Shown: positions 22,454 through 35,518, numbered from the stretch's first letter. The stretch: 64,000 bases of DNA from Hyparrhenia diplandra (GCA_015847255.1 JADLZK010001946.1:52718-116717); one strand, 5' to 3'. Notes: a model not told the origin generated them from the sequence alone. Numbers and translations are program-made.

Positions 22454-24871
22454 TAACCCCCTACGACTTCCTCCTCGGAGAGGGCATCCACGTCGTCCCA
22501 AAACTTTTCATTGGCTGGTAGAATTTTGCAAAAAACCCCTCCTTCTATTTTTTGAATCATATATGGATCCATCTAGGCCCTTCGTGCATAGTAATTCGGT
22601 TTAACTTTTTTACTTTTTACTCCTCTCGGTATGAGAACCTTACACTGAAGAAGACGAAATTCGAGATCGTGGTAATTTTGTGTTTACCCGCCACTTCGCC
22701 ATTTTATGAAAAACACCCCTGTCGACCTATCAAATAAATACCGCCCTCTCTCCCTTCCAAAAAAAAAAAAAAAAAATGCGGCCTTCCCCTCGTCTCCATC
22801 TCCCTCTCCCAGACAAAAAAGCAGTGAGGGCGCGGACTGGCCGGTATCTTGGCGGGCGGCGGCGGCGTGGCGGCAGCCGGCTTCCTCCTCCCTCCCTCGC
22901 GCCTCCCTCCTCTTTCCCCCTCTCCTCCCCGGCGTGCCCTCCTCTTCCTCTCCACGCGCCCCCCTCCGCTCCTCCACTAGACCCTAGCTGCCTCTTCCGG
23001 TGGTGGCTGTACCTCGCCGAGGTCGGGCTCGGTGCACGCCGTGGTTGCGGATCCCGCTCCTCTGCACTCAGCTGCAGCGAAGTTTATGCAACGGCAGCGG
23101 GGATCCGGTGGTACATCGCCCTCCTCTTCTTCTCTGTCTGATGGCCACACAGGGCGAGCCCTGGCGCCCACGGTAGTACGGCGGTCCTAGCAGGTGGCCA
23201 TCTTGGATGAACCGACCGCATCCGGCTCGTACTCCTCCTCTCTGCTACGTCTTTCTCTCTGCTACCTCTTTTACAATAGAAATGTCGGCTCTATTTAATT
23301 TTTTTTATGGGTTAATCTGTGCTATACTTTCCACAGTAGTATGTGTTTTTTTTTTTTTTCTATGACATGATCTGGTAGACCTGTACTAGCAAAAATTTCT
23401 GGATCTTAACACATGTATTGATTACCTGTTATAAAAATACTTAGCTGGTGGTAGACTGAAGTGTGAGACAATAAGACCACCAGGATAGATCCTTCGTCCT
23501 TCAAATATTTTGGACCTTACAAAAAAAAAAACTTCAGTTTTAGGTGACTATGTACAAATCTATAATTCAGCCCTGCAACCACAAACTCACTGTCTTTGGA
23601 TTTGTACTGTTATTCTGTAAAGCTAGACAACTTTTACTTGATCAAAGAAGCAATGAGAAGAACTTAACTCAGGTTAACAGGCTAATTTAGTAAAGCTATA
23701 TTTTAGTGGCTCATTGTACCTTTTTTTTTATTATTGGTCAATTTGCCTCAGTAATGTGATTACCTGAAACCGAGTTGCTGTGTGCTACACAAGACTGATT
23801 AGATATTGGTTCTTTTCAGGGTCACAACATACTCTGCAATTTTTAATTCTACCGATCTGATCACCTGTAATTTGTCCTTTACTTAAAATAGGTTTGCTAA
23901 CCATACTAGATTATGGTTGATTGGTTGACAAAATCTTGAAGCATCACATTTCATTGCTTCAAGCATTTTATTTATATCTAACTAATTTACTACATATTGC
24001 ATGTTGGCGAATCTAATAAAACCTGGAGTTTTAGAATTAAAATAGTCATCCTACAAAATTATATGTTGTTTGCTAAGTTATACCCATATCTAAGTCAGAT
24101 TATAGACTGCATACCTAATATTTTTTCTGCTTGGGATCTATGAAAAACTGTACTTGACCTCAAAATATTTTATTACCAGCAACTATGCAATCTTATCTTA
24201 TATGTGATGATTCTTTTTTTTTTTTTTTTTAGTGCTGAAATTGCAAAATCTTTTTATTGAAGCGCCCAGCTACTGAAATAGTTTAGCTTTATAAATACTT
24301 ATGAAGTACCATAGTTTAAATTTTATAGATTAGTCTATCTCAATTTGGCTAAAGTTCTACCTACATAATGTTATCTTAGATGGATGAAAAGATAGGTGTT
24401 ACACATATGTAGGTGTTGGCCTTAAAAAAGATCTTTCTCATTTTTAGATGGATGAAAAGATAGAGCCATTTATGTTGCAGCATGTTTCTTTATGTATTCC
24501 TAATTTTTTTCCTTTGGATTATCTCCAATTGAATTATGTCCCACACCACATTTACCATTTACTATGTATGTCTACGTATGCTTCTCTATGCCTTAGACAC
24601 TTAACACATTTAAGATATAGCCATATTTCCTGTTTTTTCCCTACCATTGTGATGGGTCCTTCCTGGGGGTTGAATTCCTTGCCAATATACAAATTAGCCA
24701 TTCAGACTTCTATTTTTCTTCGGTTGTTACAATATCTGTATGGAGAAAGCTAGGATTTCAAATATTGAGCACAAACGGCAGGTGTCTAGAATGATTTGAT
24801 TTTTTCCATCTATTTGTCTTCAATAGTTTTTTTATTGTCAGGTTGATGGTGAAAACTGAAAAGTGCTTCCT
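22454..24871. other. Gene-poor region with a GC-rich island
   Basis: From about 22770 to 23200 there is a GC-rich, CpG-rich segment that looks like a 5' UTR/first exon followed by AT-rich intron-like DNA. No family could be recognised in any frame. It may be host sequence carried by the Helitron whose 3' end is at 29954. Confidence 0.35.
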
Positions 24872-24885
24872 AAACAGAGGCAAAT

Positions 24886-27035
24886 ATTGGAATTGTCATT
24901 TTAGTTCAAACATACACGCGACGAAGACCCCCGTGCCGCCCTAGCGCCGCCGAAACCCACCACAACTCCGGCGCCCTTCCCCTCGCCGCCGCCGGAGGAG
25001 GTGGCCGGGAGGCCCGCGCGGCCTCCAGGGATGGTGGCGGCGAGGCATCCTCTCGACATGTCGTTCGCTCGGTGCGGGTGCGGCCTGGCGGCGACCCATG
25101 GTGGCGGGGGCGACGCGGATCCGGCCACCAGCGCCGGGATTCACCTCCCCTGGTCGGATCCCGCCCTACTTCGTCCGGATCTGGCGAAGGAGCGACGGAC
25201 GGTGGTGGGGGCAGTTGTGGCGACGGTCGGCAGTCCGGCGGCGGCGGCCGGCGGTCAGGGGCGGCAGTCGGTGGCGGCTTTGCGCGTCCTGGTGGTGGAG
25301 GAGCTGCTGGCGAGCGTTGGCAACGCGCTGGTCTCCGGGTGGAGCGGGCACAGCGTCAACAACGGCGACTCCGGGCAGCGGGCACCTCTTCCGGCGTTCT
25401 GGTTGGTGGTGGTGCTGTGTGCTGGTGGTGTGGTGGTGCAGCACGGTGAGGGTGTGGTGAGGTGGTGTGGTGGTGCTGGGTGTTGAAGGCCGGCGGCTTT
25501 GGGGTCTGTGGCGCTCAAGTGCGGCCCTGCGAAGGGACGGTGGCAGCGGCGACGGTGGCGGTCTGCGAGGAGCAGAGCGTGGCTCTTCTCTGCTGTGGGA
25601 GGCCCGGTGCGGGGGGGGTGCCTCATGGCCGGCACCTCTTGGCCATGGTGGTCGGGATTTGTTGCCGGCGGACATCTGCGTGCGGACAGCGGGGTTAGAG
25701 GTGAGTTGGCGGTGCTCCCCTTCCTTCTCGACATATGTGCTGCGTTGTTCCGGCGCCGCCTCGGTGGCGGGGCTGGGTGGCTTGCGCTGGGGTTCTCCCA
25801 GAGCTGGTTCTTTCTCCCGGTGCCATGGTGGCATGGTGGGGAGGTACCGAGCCATTTCATCGCGAAGGTGTTGCGGAGATGGCGGGAGCGACTGCTGCTT
25901 GTCTGAGAGCGTGCGCAGGGGGCGCGGTGTGGATCTAAAAGCCTTCACCGACATCCTTGTTGGTGATAGTGGTGGCGGCGCCCATGGGCGTCGTTCTTCT
26001 GTTGAGGACATCACTATGGAACACCGGGCCTTATGCATGGAGTCTTGGGGTGAAAGCCGGTCCAGCTTTGACGTGGCGGCGGGGCGCCATTGGGGTCGCG
26101 TCCTCCTTGAGAGGCGTCGCTCACGGAGACTTCGTCTCGACTGTGGCGATTGTGGGTGGCTTTGGATGGTCAGCGTCGCGGCGACAAAGAAGGTGTGCAG
26201 GGTCCTTGGGTTGGCGGCAAGGTGCGCGAGGGCCCATGGGTGCTAGAGGCCCAGGTTGGTGGCGTATGGTGGTGGTGGATCTCGGTGGTGGGCGAAAGTG
26301 ACGCTCTCGGGCGGTTTGGATGTGCGAGTCTGGGCGGTGGATTAGTGGGTGTGAGGCGGTGGGTGAGGCGAGGCCCCTACGCAGCGAGTAGCGAGGATCG
26401 ATGGTTTCGGTGATGCCGCGGCGGGATTGTTCTGGCGATGCTTTACTGAGGCGGGGGATCGACGATCGTGTGTGTGCGGCTTGAGGGTGATAGTCCTATG
26501 GTGGAGGAGTTTTTTGGTAGCTGTTTGGGCTTGCAAGGGCTGCGGCCGGGCGCAACTGCGTTGGCGACTTGGCGCGAGTTCCGACGGCTTGCTTTTGGCT
26601 CCTCTCCCGGTGGTGGTGGTGTAGAGTTGTGTTGTGCGAAGTTTTGTCGACGTCCCAATCCGACATGTAGTTGTGGATGGTGGCTTGTGTTGATGACCCA
26701 ATCCAACCGGGCGAGGCGTCATGTTTACTTTCTCCCATCCGAAGTTGTTGTTAGTTTGTGTCTAGTGGGTCGTTTTTCGACCAAGTTGAGTGGTTAGTAG
26801 TGGTTGATGGTTCGACCAAGCTGAGTCGTGGAGTTGTAGTTGAGTGGGTGCTTTTTTGTGGCCTTGAGTTGAGTTGATTTGGTACCTAGGTGTGCGGTTG
26901 GAGTAGGGTACCCTCCACATTTGAATGGTTTTTCGGCCCGGTTTCAGTCAAAAACTGGGCTGGCACTTGCCTACCTTTTTTTTTTTTTCCGTCTAATAGA
27001 AATCGCGGCAAAGCTTTTGCGCCCCTTCTAAAAAA
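24886..27035 (+). mobile_element. PolyA-tailed retroposon without RT (about 2.15 kb)
   Basis: Flanked by the 14-bp direct repeat AAACAGAGGCAAAT (24872-24885 and 27036-27049) and ending in an A run. The last bases (AATCGCGGCAAAGCTTTTGC then a C/T stretch and polyA) look like the 3' end of grass L1 elements. The body is strongly GC-rich (GGTGGTG/GGCGGCGG repeats) with long open frames on both strands, the usual effect of GC bias. No endonuclease, RT or zinc-finger domain was seen. I infer a non-autonomous element mobilised by an L1, or the 5' UTR/ORF1 part of an unknown LINE joined to its 3' end. Confidence 0.7.
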
Positions 27036-27049
27036 AAACAGAGGCAAAT

Positions 27050-29900
27050 CATATTGATTGTGTGTTCACCTCTTTTATTCTATAATTCATGATTTACGTG
27101 CCATTTGTGTTACGAGGTCTATGCAAAACCACAAAGAAATCAGGCATGTTATTTGTTGTTGTTCATTACTTATTAGCTATTTTTCCCTTACCTTACAGAC
27201 CTCTTCAGTCACGTCCGCTTATTGTTCTATTTTTAGGCTGCTTTTGGTTAGTTTCTTAACTCACACACACGGTCTCGAGGATTTTGGTTTTAACATTACC
27301 ATAGCTGACATGCATATAAGTGACCTTGTAATCAACAGAAATAGAGCAGAGGCCTACCTACACCTTGCATATAGAACTTTATGGGTCTGGTCTGATGTTG
27401 ATGAGGCTGCTCCTAAACAAAAATGTCAAAGGCTTCTCATGGATTTCATCTACCGCCTCTTGAGATCGCTGCAGCAACAGGAGGCCAGTCAGCGTGCTTG
27501 GTGCTTCAAAATTAACATATTCAAAGTACGTAGGTGCCTTCTGATATCCTATATATGTGTGTGTACTTGGGAAAAAAAATTTAAGACTGTACCCCTATTT
27601 GTAGATAAATGTGAATACTTGAAACTCACTCTAAATTTTGCCCATATAGATTTCATATGGAGATGGAGATCTTTCCCTATGTTGACATTGCTATGAAATC
27701 AGTGGTATGTCATGCCCAGTTTATGACTAAGTATTAGTAATTATTTGTTTGTCTTTGCCCAGTTTATGATTAGTGTTTTAAAAATGTTTCTTTACCAAAG
27801 AAGTGATCGAGTGAACCTGTAATTCATCATAGGAAAAATACATTGTGGCACCAACCTATCCTGGAGGATATGGATCCGTTTTAGAAAATTGTAGCCTTCT
27901 TGTTTTAACCAATTTTTACCATGCACCACTTGCGCTTCTAAACTGACCAGCCACGCCTTCCTGATATCTAAACTGGGACAATTTTCTTACCTATTTTAAA
28001 CTGACCACCTATATAGGTGAAAGCACTGAGGAAATCTAGATAAGTGCGAGGTTCGGATATATCCGAGCCAATCTCGAAAAAACTATCTTTCATCCGTTCA
28101 TCTGAATTTGAACCCACATTATAAAAAGATTATCAGGCTCTACAGTTAGTTATGAATTAGGAGATGTACTCTGTGAGTGCAGAATTTGTTATTTCCATTT
28201 GCTTGCTCAACCTGTATGTTGGTTGTTGAAGTTACAATCTTTGGAGCAGCAGCCCTGTGAGTGCATAATTTCCTATTTCCTGTTTTCTATTGTACTGAAT
28301 TGATTTATTCTGTTTATGCAGGTTATGTGCATATGGAAGGGCTTTGCTTCCTAAAAATGATTCACTTTTCCCTTACAAAAAGAGTGGAGTCTGTGTCAAA
28401 GAGTGGAGCTAATACTTCTGAAGATTAAGGACAGAGAGTGCAGCAGTTACAAGTTTACTCCAAAGGGCGATGCTGTTTCTGGATTTCCAATCAATCCACC
28501 AGCAAGAGCTGCAGACAATGGTTACCCGCAGCATTTCCTTTGATGCGATCATCAGATTTCACAATGGCTTTAGAAGGACATTGTATTGTTGCGATCATCA
28601 GATTTTAAATTACAATTTGCGGACTATAGTTTACAGAAGGGAGGTAGAGGTGGCCACCATGGTTCAGCGAAACCATAACAGGAAAGCACGCCTGTTGAAG
28701 CAGGTAACTGGATCAATATATGATGATTTAGCTTTCAGAAACACGAAAAGCACACAACTGCACCACACAGGTCTGTTTCAAATAACTAGCTTTGTGCTTT
28801 GTTTCAGTAATGCATCCAGTTTTGGAGTGGATGTTTACCATGCAGTATGGATGATCTGACTATATGTTCTATTTGAATAATTAGATGAATGCCTCCAATT
28901 TTGGAGTAGATATAGGTACCGTTTACCATGTAACAAAGCTGCTATGACAATGCTAATCATGAGAGTAATTTGAATTTTAAGATATGCCTATATATATGTT
29001 GTAATAACAATGCTAATCATTGCAGTGATATTTGCATTTTTAGAGATGAACAAACTAGATGTCTAGCATGGCTGACCTCACTATACGCTATGCGTTTAAA
29101 TGATTACATAGGTACCCTTCACCATTTACCATGGAATGATTAGATGAACATCTCCTGTTATTAATTAAATTGTTGTTACAGCTTCCCATTCTGTTTTATA
29201 TAGCTAATGCAGTGTCATAGAGATATGTATGTAGCTAATCATTCTTGAGGATGTTACAGCTTCCCATTCTTTTTTATATAGGTTTGCCTTTTGTGTTCAG
29301 TTTGTGCGACACCGTACTCAAGGTTGTGATAAAGCCCAACGCTGAAGATGGAGCTCCAAGCTGAAGGAGTGTGGTGGTGTCGGTGATGGTTGTCTGTTTG
29401 CGGCCAGCTGGCTTCTGCATGATAAAATAAAAACAGTGTTGTTTGCCTACCTCGCCAAGGCCTTTTATTTTGCTTACCTATTTTGCTTACCTGACTCAGG
29501 CATGGTAACTGTCAGATGTTGTATTTCCGTTGTTTGCCATGAGACTGGGGAGCTTCCACCCCTAAAAAAAATGTGTGTCTCTCGGTATGATGCAATGAAT
29601 TAGAATCTCTCCTTATCGTCTTCATGTACTCTGTTTATGACAAAATACTTCGTGTGTCTCGAATGAAGCCATAGACCTGAACAATTAGTTTTTTTTAACA
29701 ACAAAAGGTGCTACCAATATTGTGGTTAATGTATTATCTCTAGATACATCTATAATCGTTTGGAATATTATCGCTTCTGTGACGTCCTTCTATTGCACAC
29801 CAAGGTAATTTATTCAGCTTATAAAAAAATGATTTCTGTCAATTTACCTTGACTCTTCAATCTCTATATTGTTTACAAGAGTAATGATGATCTAATTTTT
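27050..29900 (+). other. Exon-like fragments of unknown genes in probable Helitron
   Basis: About 27337-27525 is open and exon-like (YLHLAYRTLWVWSDVDE then QRLLMDFIYRLLRSLQQQE) and stops at a possible donor (AAAG|TACGTAGG region). A second open stretch occurs at about 28470-28700. I recognise neither. Both fit gene pieces picked up by a Helitron ending at 29954. Confidence 0.35.
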
Positions 29901-29914
29901 CTCCGGTTCCTTGG

Positions 29915-29954
29915 ACATAAGGATCGTGCCGCAAATGCGCGCCTCCCTCACTAG
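29915..29954 (+). mobile_element. Helitron-like 3' terminus
   Basis: CGTGCCGCAAATGCGCGCC then TCCCTCACTAG, followed by T, matches the layout of the Helitron end at 9419-9450 (CGTGCCGCACGTGC ... AACTAG|T). The hairpin is weaker here (CGCA-AA-TGCG core). The matching 5' end was not located with confidence; ATCTATAATATAG at 21960 is a candidate. Confidence 0.5.
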
Positions 29955-30560
29955 TCTATTCTATATGTGATCGCCTTCAGCGGCATCTGGACGCCTGTGA
30001 CTGGTGCAAGTTTTTTTTTTTACAAGAAACAACATATATTATATTAAAGCGACCAAATTACAAAGCAGTCCAAAAAAAGGAGTATTGTGATACACTGAGG
30101 TCCCGTGGTAGAGAAAGTAAACAACGCCTATTGAGGCAGTTAGGAGAACAAATCTGACTAGTGCAAGTTGGCGCCAGATGGGCTGCCCGTGCGGCCGTGC
30201 CCGTCCAACAAGTGCTTCCCCTCCGCCCCCAGTCCCACGCCCGGAGCCATGCAACGCTCCATCCCTCAGCTTCCCACACGCATGCACGCAGCAGGGGTTG
30301 TAGAAGGTGAGTCGCATTGCAATGCAAACACTCAATATATTTTTTAAAACACCTAGATGAAACATTTGCGACGTACGCCTGAAGTCAAATGAAATGGTTG
30401 AAACATATGTATGAAACATTTGTAAAAAAATACCTTAAAACACTTAAAATGACATTGCAAAAACATATGCAACATCAAGATGAACCAGTTGCAACCTCCC
30501 TTCTCGTCCCAAATTATTTGTCGCTTTCGGTTTCGGTTAGTTAACTTTCGATATGTAGGA
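29955..30560. repeat. Dispersed repeat, copy 2 (downstream of Helitron-like end)
   Basis: Shares with 9451-9950 the GC-rich part (CATCCCTCAGCTTCCCACAC at about 30261-30280) and the following AT-rich GAAACATTTG motifs. It is interrupted by a small LINE tail at 30011-30154. Confidence 0.55.
30011..30154 (-). mobile_element. 5'-truncated LINE 3' tail
   Basis: On the minus strand it ends in polyA (plus-strand T run 30011-30021). It is flanked by TGACTGGTGCAAG (29998-30010) and TGACTAGTGCAAG (30155-30167), a 13-bp target duplication with one difference. About 144 bp; no coding capacity. Confidence 0.8.
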
Positions 30561-30976
30561 AAAACTTGTAACATTTGTATCTTTAAATAAATTTATTAAA
30601 AAACTACATTCAAAGGGCTTTCCAATTCAAGAAATAGTTGTCCCAAGATCCAAAAAGGTTTCATGCTTTTTCATAAGAAATAAATACATGACGTAAGACA
30701 CCGGCTTTAACGGTGGCACTTAGAGTGGTACGCGCTAAAGTGGAAACCACTGAGCGACTATCGACTAAGCAGAGCGGTCACCGCCCCTGCTAAACATAAT
30801 GTTTTATGTGGAATTTATAAACACATATAAAGTCTTACTGGTTCGAATGAACTTCTTTACACACACATAGCAGCAGCACCGTATACAACACCATGTAACG
30901 GCATTTATTTAAAAGCTGTAGCTCGTCCAGAATAAGATAAGCAAAAGCAGCAATAACAATCATGCTTTCGCCAAGG

Positions 30977-32591
30977 CTAGATTTTGTTGAAAAGAGGAGG
31001 GAAACGATAGGGAGTCTCCCCAGCCACATCGTCAAGAAACCCAGCCCGCTGGCACCACTCGACTGTGTCCACGATCGTTTCCTCTAGCGGGCGGCAGCTC
31101 CACCCGAGCTTCTTTTAGCTTGTCAGAAGTCATCGGTTCTGGGTGATCTCTATCACAGATGCTCTCCTGCCAACCAATTCGACACCACATTCAATGTTTA
31201 ACAAAATGGAAGAGTAGTATTTTTTGGTATTTTTAGAAATAATAAGAGAGAATTTTACTTGGTAATGAAAGGGTAGTCAGGGTACATGCTCTTCAGCAAG
31301 TCCAGCAGGTCGCGGGCACTGATAACATGAGGCGCGCAGATGTGCCTGCCGGCTGCTTCAGGCACCTCGTAGAGCAGCAGCAGCGCGTCGGCGAGGTCAC
31401 GGACATCGACGATGTGCCAGAGCTTGTTCCTCACCTGGTCTGGGCCTCCAGCATCGCCGCTCAAAAAAGATTTTATACTCGTGCCAAGGTTCAAATCCAT
31501 TGTGAACTCTGAATGGGTCGGGGAGACAAATAGAAAGCGACGGCTTGGCTTGGTGAGAGTGTCGTGCCAAGTTCAAATCCATTGTGAACCTTTGAGGAAG
31601 TAGATGAGGAACTGGGTGCTTGCGTTAACCGTCGGCTGCAGCAGGGGGCCGAACACCAACCCTGGATTGATAGTCACCACGCCGAGACCAGTCTGCTGCC
31701 CATATGCGAGCGCCGCCTCTTCTGAGATGATCTTGGCGACCGGGTACCAACTCTGGAGTACACAGGCCAGCAAATCGACTAAGCAGATCTTGCAATTGCC
31801 CAAATAAATAAATAAAATAAATAAAAAGATCTTGGCTGCGCCTGTGCGTACTCTAAAATTACGCAACAAGCAGAAGTTCGTAGTACAGGTTTTACCTCAA
31901 TGCTCCTGCAGAATTCTTTGTCTGACCAGCAGCTCTCATCTCGGATCTTACCTTCAGGCCAATCTTTGGGGCTGATCTCAACGGCAACCATGGAGGAGAC
32001 AACCACCAGTCGCTGAACATTCGCGGCAGAGGCAGCCTTAAGCACATTTGTGGTGTCGGTAACAGCAGGACCCAGCATTTGTAGCTGCACATTGTTTTGC
32101 ACAGAAATTTGTGAATCCAATTTTTATTCAGAAAAGCGCCTGTTTCTGAGGGAAGTGGAAAACACAAAACAGAACTTGCCTCTGGGTCAGTCAGGTTCTC
32201 TGAAGGCACTGGAGTGGCCACATGGAAAACTCCCCTGGCACCCGACGACCGCCGCTGCCATCGTCTCGTAGTCCAGCAGATCAGCCTTGAAAATCCTGAG
32301 GTTTCCGGCAGCATTCTCCAGGCGCTTCAGATGGCTCGTCTTCTCGTCACCTGAAACAGCCGGGTGATCAGAGAACGGCAACGGACACTCACATCTCAAG
32401 AAGGCCTCAAGCTGCCCGTCCTGAATGCGAGCGCCAATCCAACAAAGAAAGGAAGGGCAATGCTGGATTGCGCACAGAGGTCGCGGACGGTGCCGTGCAC
32501 GGTGTAGCCGCGGGAGAGCAGGAGCTTCACAAGCCACGAGGCGATGAACCCGCCGGCGCCGGTCACGCACACTGCTGCACCTCCGGCCATG
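30977..32591 (-). pseudogene. CCR-like gene C with several lesions
   Basis: Same family and exon plan. Exons: 32476-32591 (start MAGGAAVCVTGAGGFIASWL; an upstream in-frame ATG at 32617 is possible), 32180-32350, 31896-32084, 31590-31752, 31259-31448, 30977-31166. The active site is SWYPVAK and the C-terminus YRFPPLFNKI. Lesions: one extra G in exon 2 (CAGGGGAGTTTTCC where CAGGGAGTTTTCC is needed), no AG at the exon 5 acceptor (GCTGGAGGCCC), a one-base difference at the exon 6 border, and an extra A in exon 6 (CTAAAAGAAG). Intron 4 contains a partial duplication of TTCAAATCCATTGTGAAC (about 31481 and 31573). Intron 2 keeps the GC donor. More likely a pseudogene than a gene. Confidence 0.8.
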
Positions 32592-33084
32592 GCGTTGACG
32601 CCGCCTCCTCGAGTCACCGCCGCAGCTAACTGTTAACACAATTGCAGCCACAGGTCCAACGACAAATACAGCAGCGTATCGTAGGTACATCTGTATGGTT
32701 TCTATACGGAGCTGATGCTAACGATTGATAAGTAGGAATACAAGCGAACAGGGACCAGCAGGGAGTTATGGGCACATTCAGTATCACATGACCTCGTGGC
32801 GGATCCCTCGTGTCCAAGAGACAAGAGTACTGCGTAGTACGCGTGATTGGGTTCAAATTTAATGGTGGCTTTGAAGTTCATAGAATCATAGGACCAGGAC
32901 CACCACGGAACGATGTATCGATTACCATTGGCTGCTGGTATGACATTTCTGATCCTCAGCAGGTCTATAAACTGCAAGCTCGTCTATATATATACCTAAA
33001 ATTGCAAGCTTGGTGGGATAATCTATATTGGGACTAAAGTTGCAATCTTTCTCGCACGGAGAGAGTATGTCACACGGCTAGCTA

Positions 33085-33336
33085 GGCCTTGTTTAGTTCC
33101 CTTCGGAAGTTAGAAATTTTACAACTTCGACATTGTAGCACGTTTCGCTTGTTTGTGATAAATATTGTCCCAATCATGGGTTAACTAGGCTTAAAAAGAT
33201 TCGTCTCGTGATTTATAACAAAACTTTGTAATTAGTTATTTTTTACCTACGTTTGCTGCTCTATTTATGTGTCCAAAAATTGATGTGATAGAGAGAGCGT
33301 AAAAATCTGGAACGTGGAGGGGAACTAAACAAGACC
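33085..33336. mobile_element. MITE with GGCCTTGTTTAGTTCC ends
   Basis: Inverted ends GGCCTTGTTTAGTTCC (left) and GGAACTAAACAAGACC (right), flanked by CTA on both sides. The 3-bp target duplication suggests a PIF/Harbinger-like origin. It lies upstream of gene C. Confidence 0.75.
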
Positions 33337-33934
33337 CTATTCATTCCCGGTCTGAATTTGTTCTTATCTAAAAGTTGTTGACGATCTCACATAATAAAAA
33401 TAGACAATAAGCCACCTAGTATGTCAAAATGTCACAATTTCCTTCAAATGAAGCGTGCTTTTTGTGACACTCGTCCTCCTATTGCAAGTTTCTCAATTTT
33501 CCACCAATAAACTAAGTAGATGTTTGGTTTTCGGGCTCAATTTTTCCTTAATGCCCTTTTTGATCTTCATTTTGGATGAATTAGAATCTATTAAGAAATC
33601 AGGTTATTGGCCTTGAATTTGAGATTCCACAACTTTTCAAAACTCACATATAAGCCTATCTATGTTAAAAATTAATTGAAGAAAGAATTGAAAAGAAGTT
33701 AAGCGGGTGGGAAAGAAAACCATTTATCATATGGTGGTAGATTGGTGTTAATCTTACCTATGCTCATGATAAATGTTCTATTTTTGTCAACTTTACCTGT
33801 GTCCATGATGTATTTATTTGAAGTCCTGAGAGGTGTCCTAAAAAGGATTGAATATTTTAGATCATGATGTTTTTTTGGCAAAATTACGAACACAAAAAAA
33901 GAAATATAGATCGGCAAAGTGGAGTATTTTGTGC
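33337..33934. other. AT-rich intergenic DNA, no gene seen
   Basis: No coding or repeat structure that I can support. Confidence 0.4.
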
Positions 33935-35145
33935 CAACCAAAAAGAGCAAGGTCGTTTAGGTATCCATAATCAAGATTTACAAAATAAGTGTCTTTTAAG
34001 CAAATGTATTTTTTAAACTTTGCAATAAGGAGGGCACTTGGCAGGATTTAATAAGGAACAAATACCTAAAGAACAAGACTCTAGGTTAAATTGAAAAAGA
34101 GACGATTCCATACACTTTTGAAATGGTTTGGTGGGAGTCAAAGACATTTTCTTAAGTCTTGGGAAGTTTACTTAGAAAATGGAAGTCAAATTAGATTGTG
34201 GGAAGACAAATGGTTAGGCTCCCGAGTCTTGAAAATCCCAATTTATTTAATATAGTGCGCAAGAAACAAGCAACAATAGTGCGCAAGAAACAAGCAACAA
34301 TGGCTGATGTACTTAATTCCACCCCTCAAAATGTGTCTTTTGGAAGGGAACTAGTTGGGAACAAGCTGTTGGAAATGGCAAAGTCTAGTTGCGAGAGTCA
34401 GATACTTTCACCTGGAACTCAAATAATAATGGCTTGTTTTCTATTAAATCCATGTACAAATACCGAGTCAATAATGGAATTAGAGTTATGCCAAAAATTT
34501 GGCATATGAAGTACCCTTTGAAAATTAGGATTTTTCTTTGATTCTTAAGGAAGGGGGTGATACTTACAAAAAGATAATCTTGCTAAAGGAATTGGAATGG
34601 TAGTAAGTCCTGTTGTTTTTAGCAAACCTGAAACCATCAAGCATTTGGCTTTTTGATTGCCATTATGCCAGATTTCTTTGGCTTGCTGTGTATATTTTGT
34701 TTTGCATTAACCCACTAAGGAACACGAACCATTATTTTAATAGTTGGCCAAAACTAGGAGCGTCCAAACATAATTATCTTTTATTGACTGGGGCTGCGGC
34801 ATTTGCTGGGCACTATGGATTACAAGGAACGATGTGGTTTGATAAAGGTGACCCTGAAGCTTTTTGCAGGTTCTTTTCCGGGGACACACTGTCCGGTTTT
34901 GGGCTCTATTGCAGCACTCGGATGACGCCAAAGAACGGATTATTGATGCTTGCATGCTACTAAAATCGAGAGCCATAGAGTTCTTCATATCCAATTTATG
35001 GTCTTTCATTTATCATCTTGCACTTTACTTTTGAACCTGTAATAACTTGTAACTATTGGTGTGCTCCTGTAATAAGTTTGGATTGAGGTTTCTTCTTAAT
35101 AGAAGAAGGCTGAAGCCAATTTTTTTTTTTCCAAATCTAAAAAAA
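33935..35145 (+). pseudogene. LINE reverse transcriptase C-terminal remnant (zf-RVT)
   Basis: Broken frames read as the region after RT in plant L1 elements: GRLGIHNQDLQNKCLLS near 33950, then LFNIVRKKQAT, a FGRELVGNK stretch, HMKYPLKIRIFL and the zf-RVT tail (DCHYARFLWLA, then LLLTGAAA). Several stops and shifts are present. The segment ends near an A run at 35139-35145. It is of the same family as the minus-strand copy at 46363-47624. A 24-bp tandem duplication (TAGTGCGCAAGAAACAAGCA unit) occurs at about 34253-34300. Confidence 0.7.
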
Positions 35146-35518
35146 TAATCTTATCTCATATTCCTAGGGTGGGAGATGAGAAATAAATTCTAATTCTTCT
35201 TCTCCAACTTAAATAAAGTTGTAGACTTTATAGATTCTTCTTCCACAATTATAGGTTATTACTTAGGATCCAAACGGCGCCTAAGAGTATGCTAATATAT
35301 CCTAAACTAAGTGACAAAAAAGATGAAAGATAACTAGCTTCCATTCAAAACTGAGTGAAAGGTTGCACTTTATTTCATATATATTACAACAAAACCACAT
35401 ATTTTATCTGAAATAGCACTCTCTGTTGAACGTAAACACTGTTGGTGTGTGATTAGAACATATATCCAGTAATGTCTATGCGTAATTAGGTAACACTAGA
35501 AGCAATAAAGAGTCTCCT

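Noticed and set aside
25166..26246. Long overlapping open frames on both strands (up to 290 codons)
   Set aside because: They lie in a GC-rich retroposon body where stop codons are rare in all frames, with repetitive composition and no recognisable domain.
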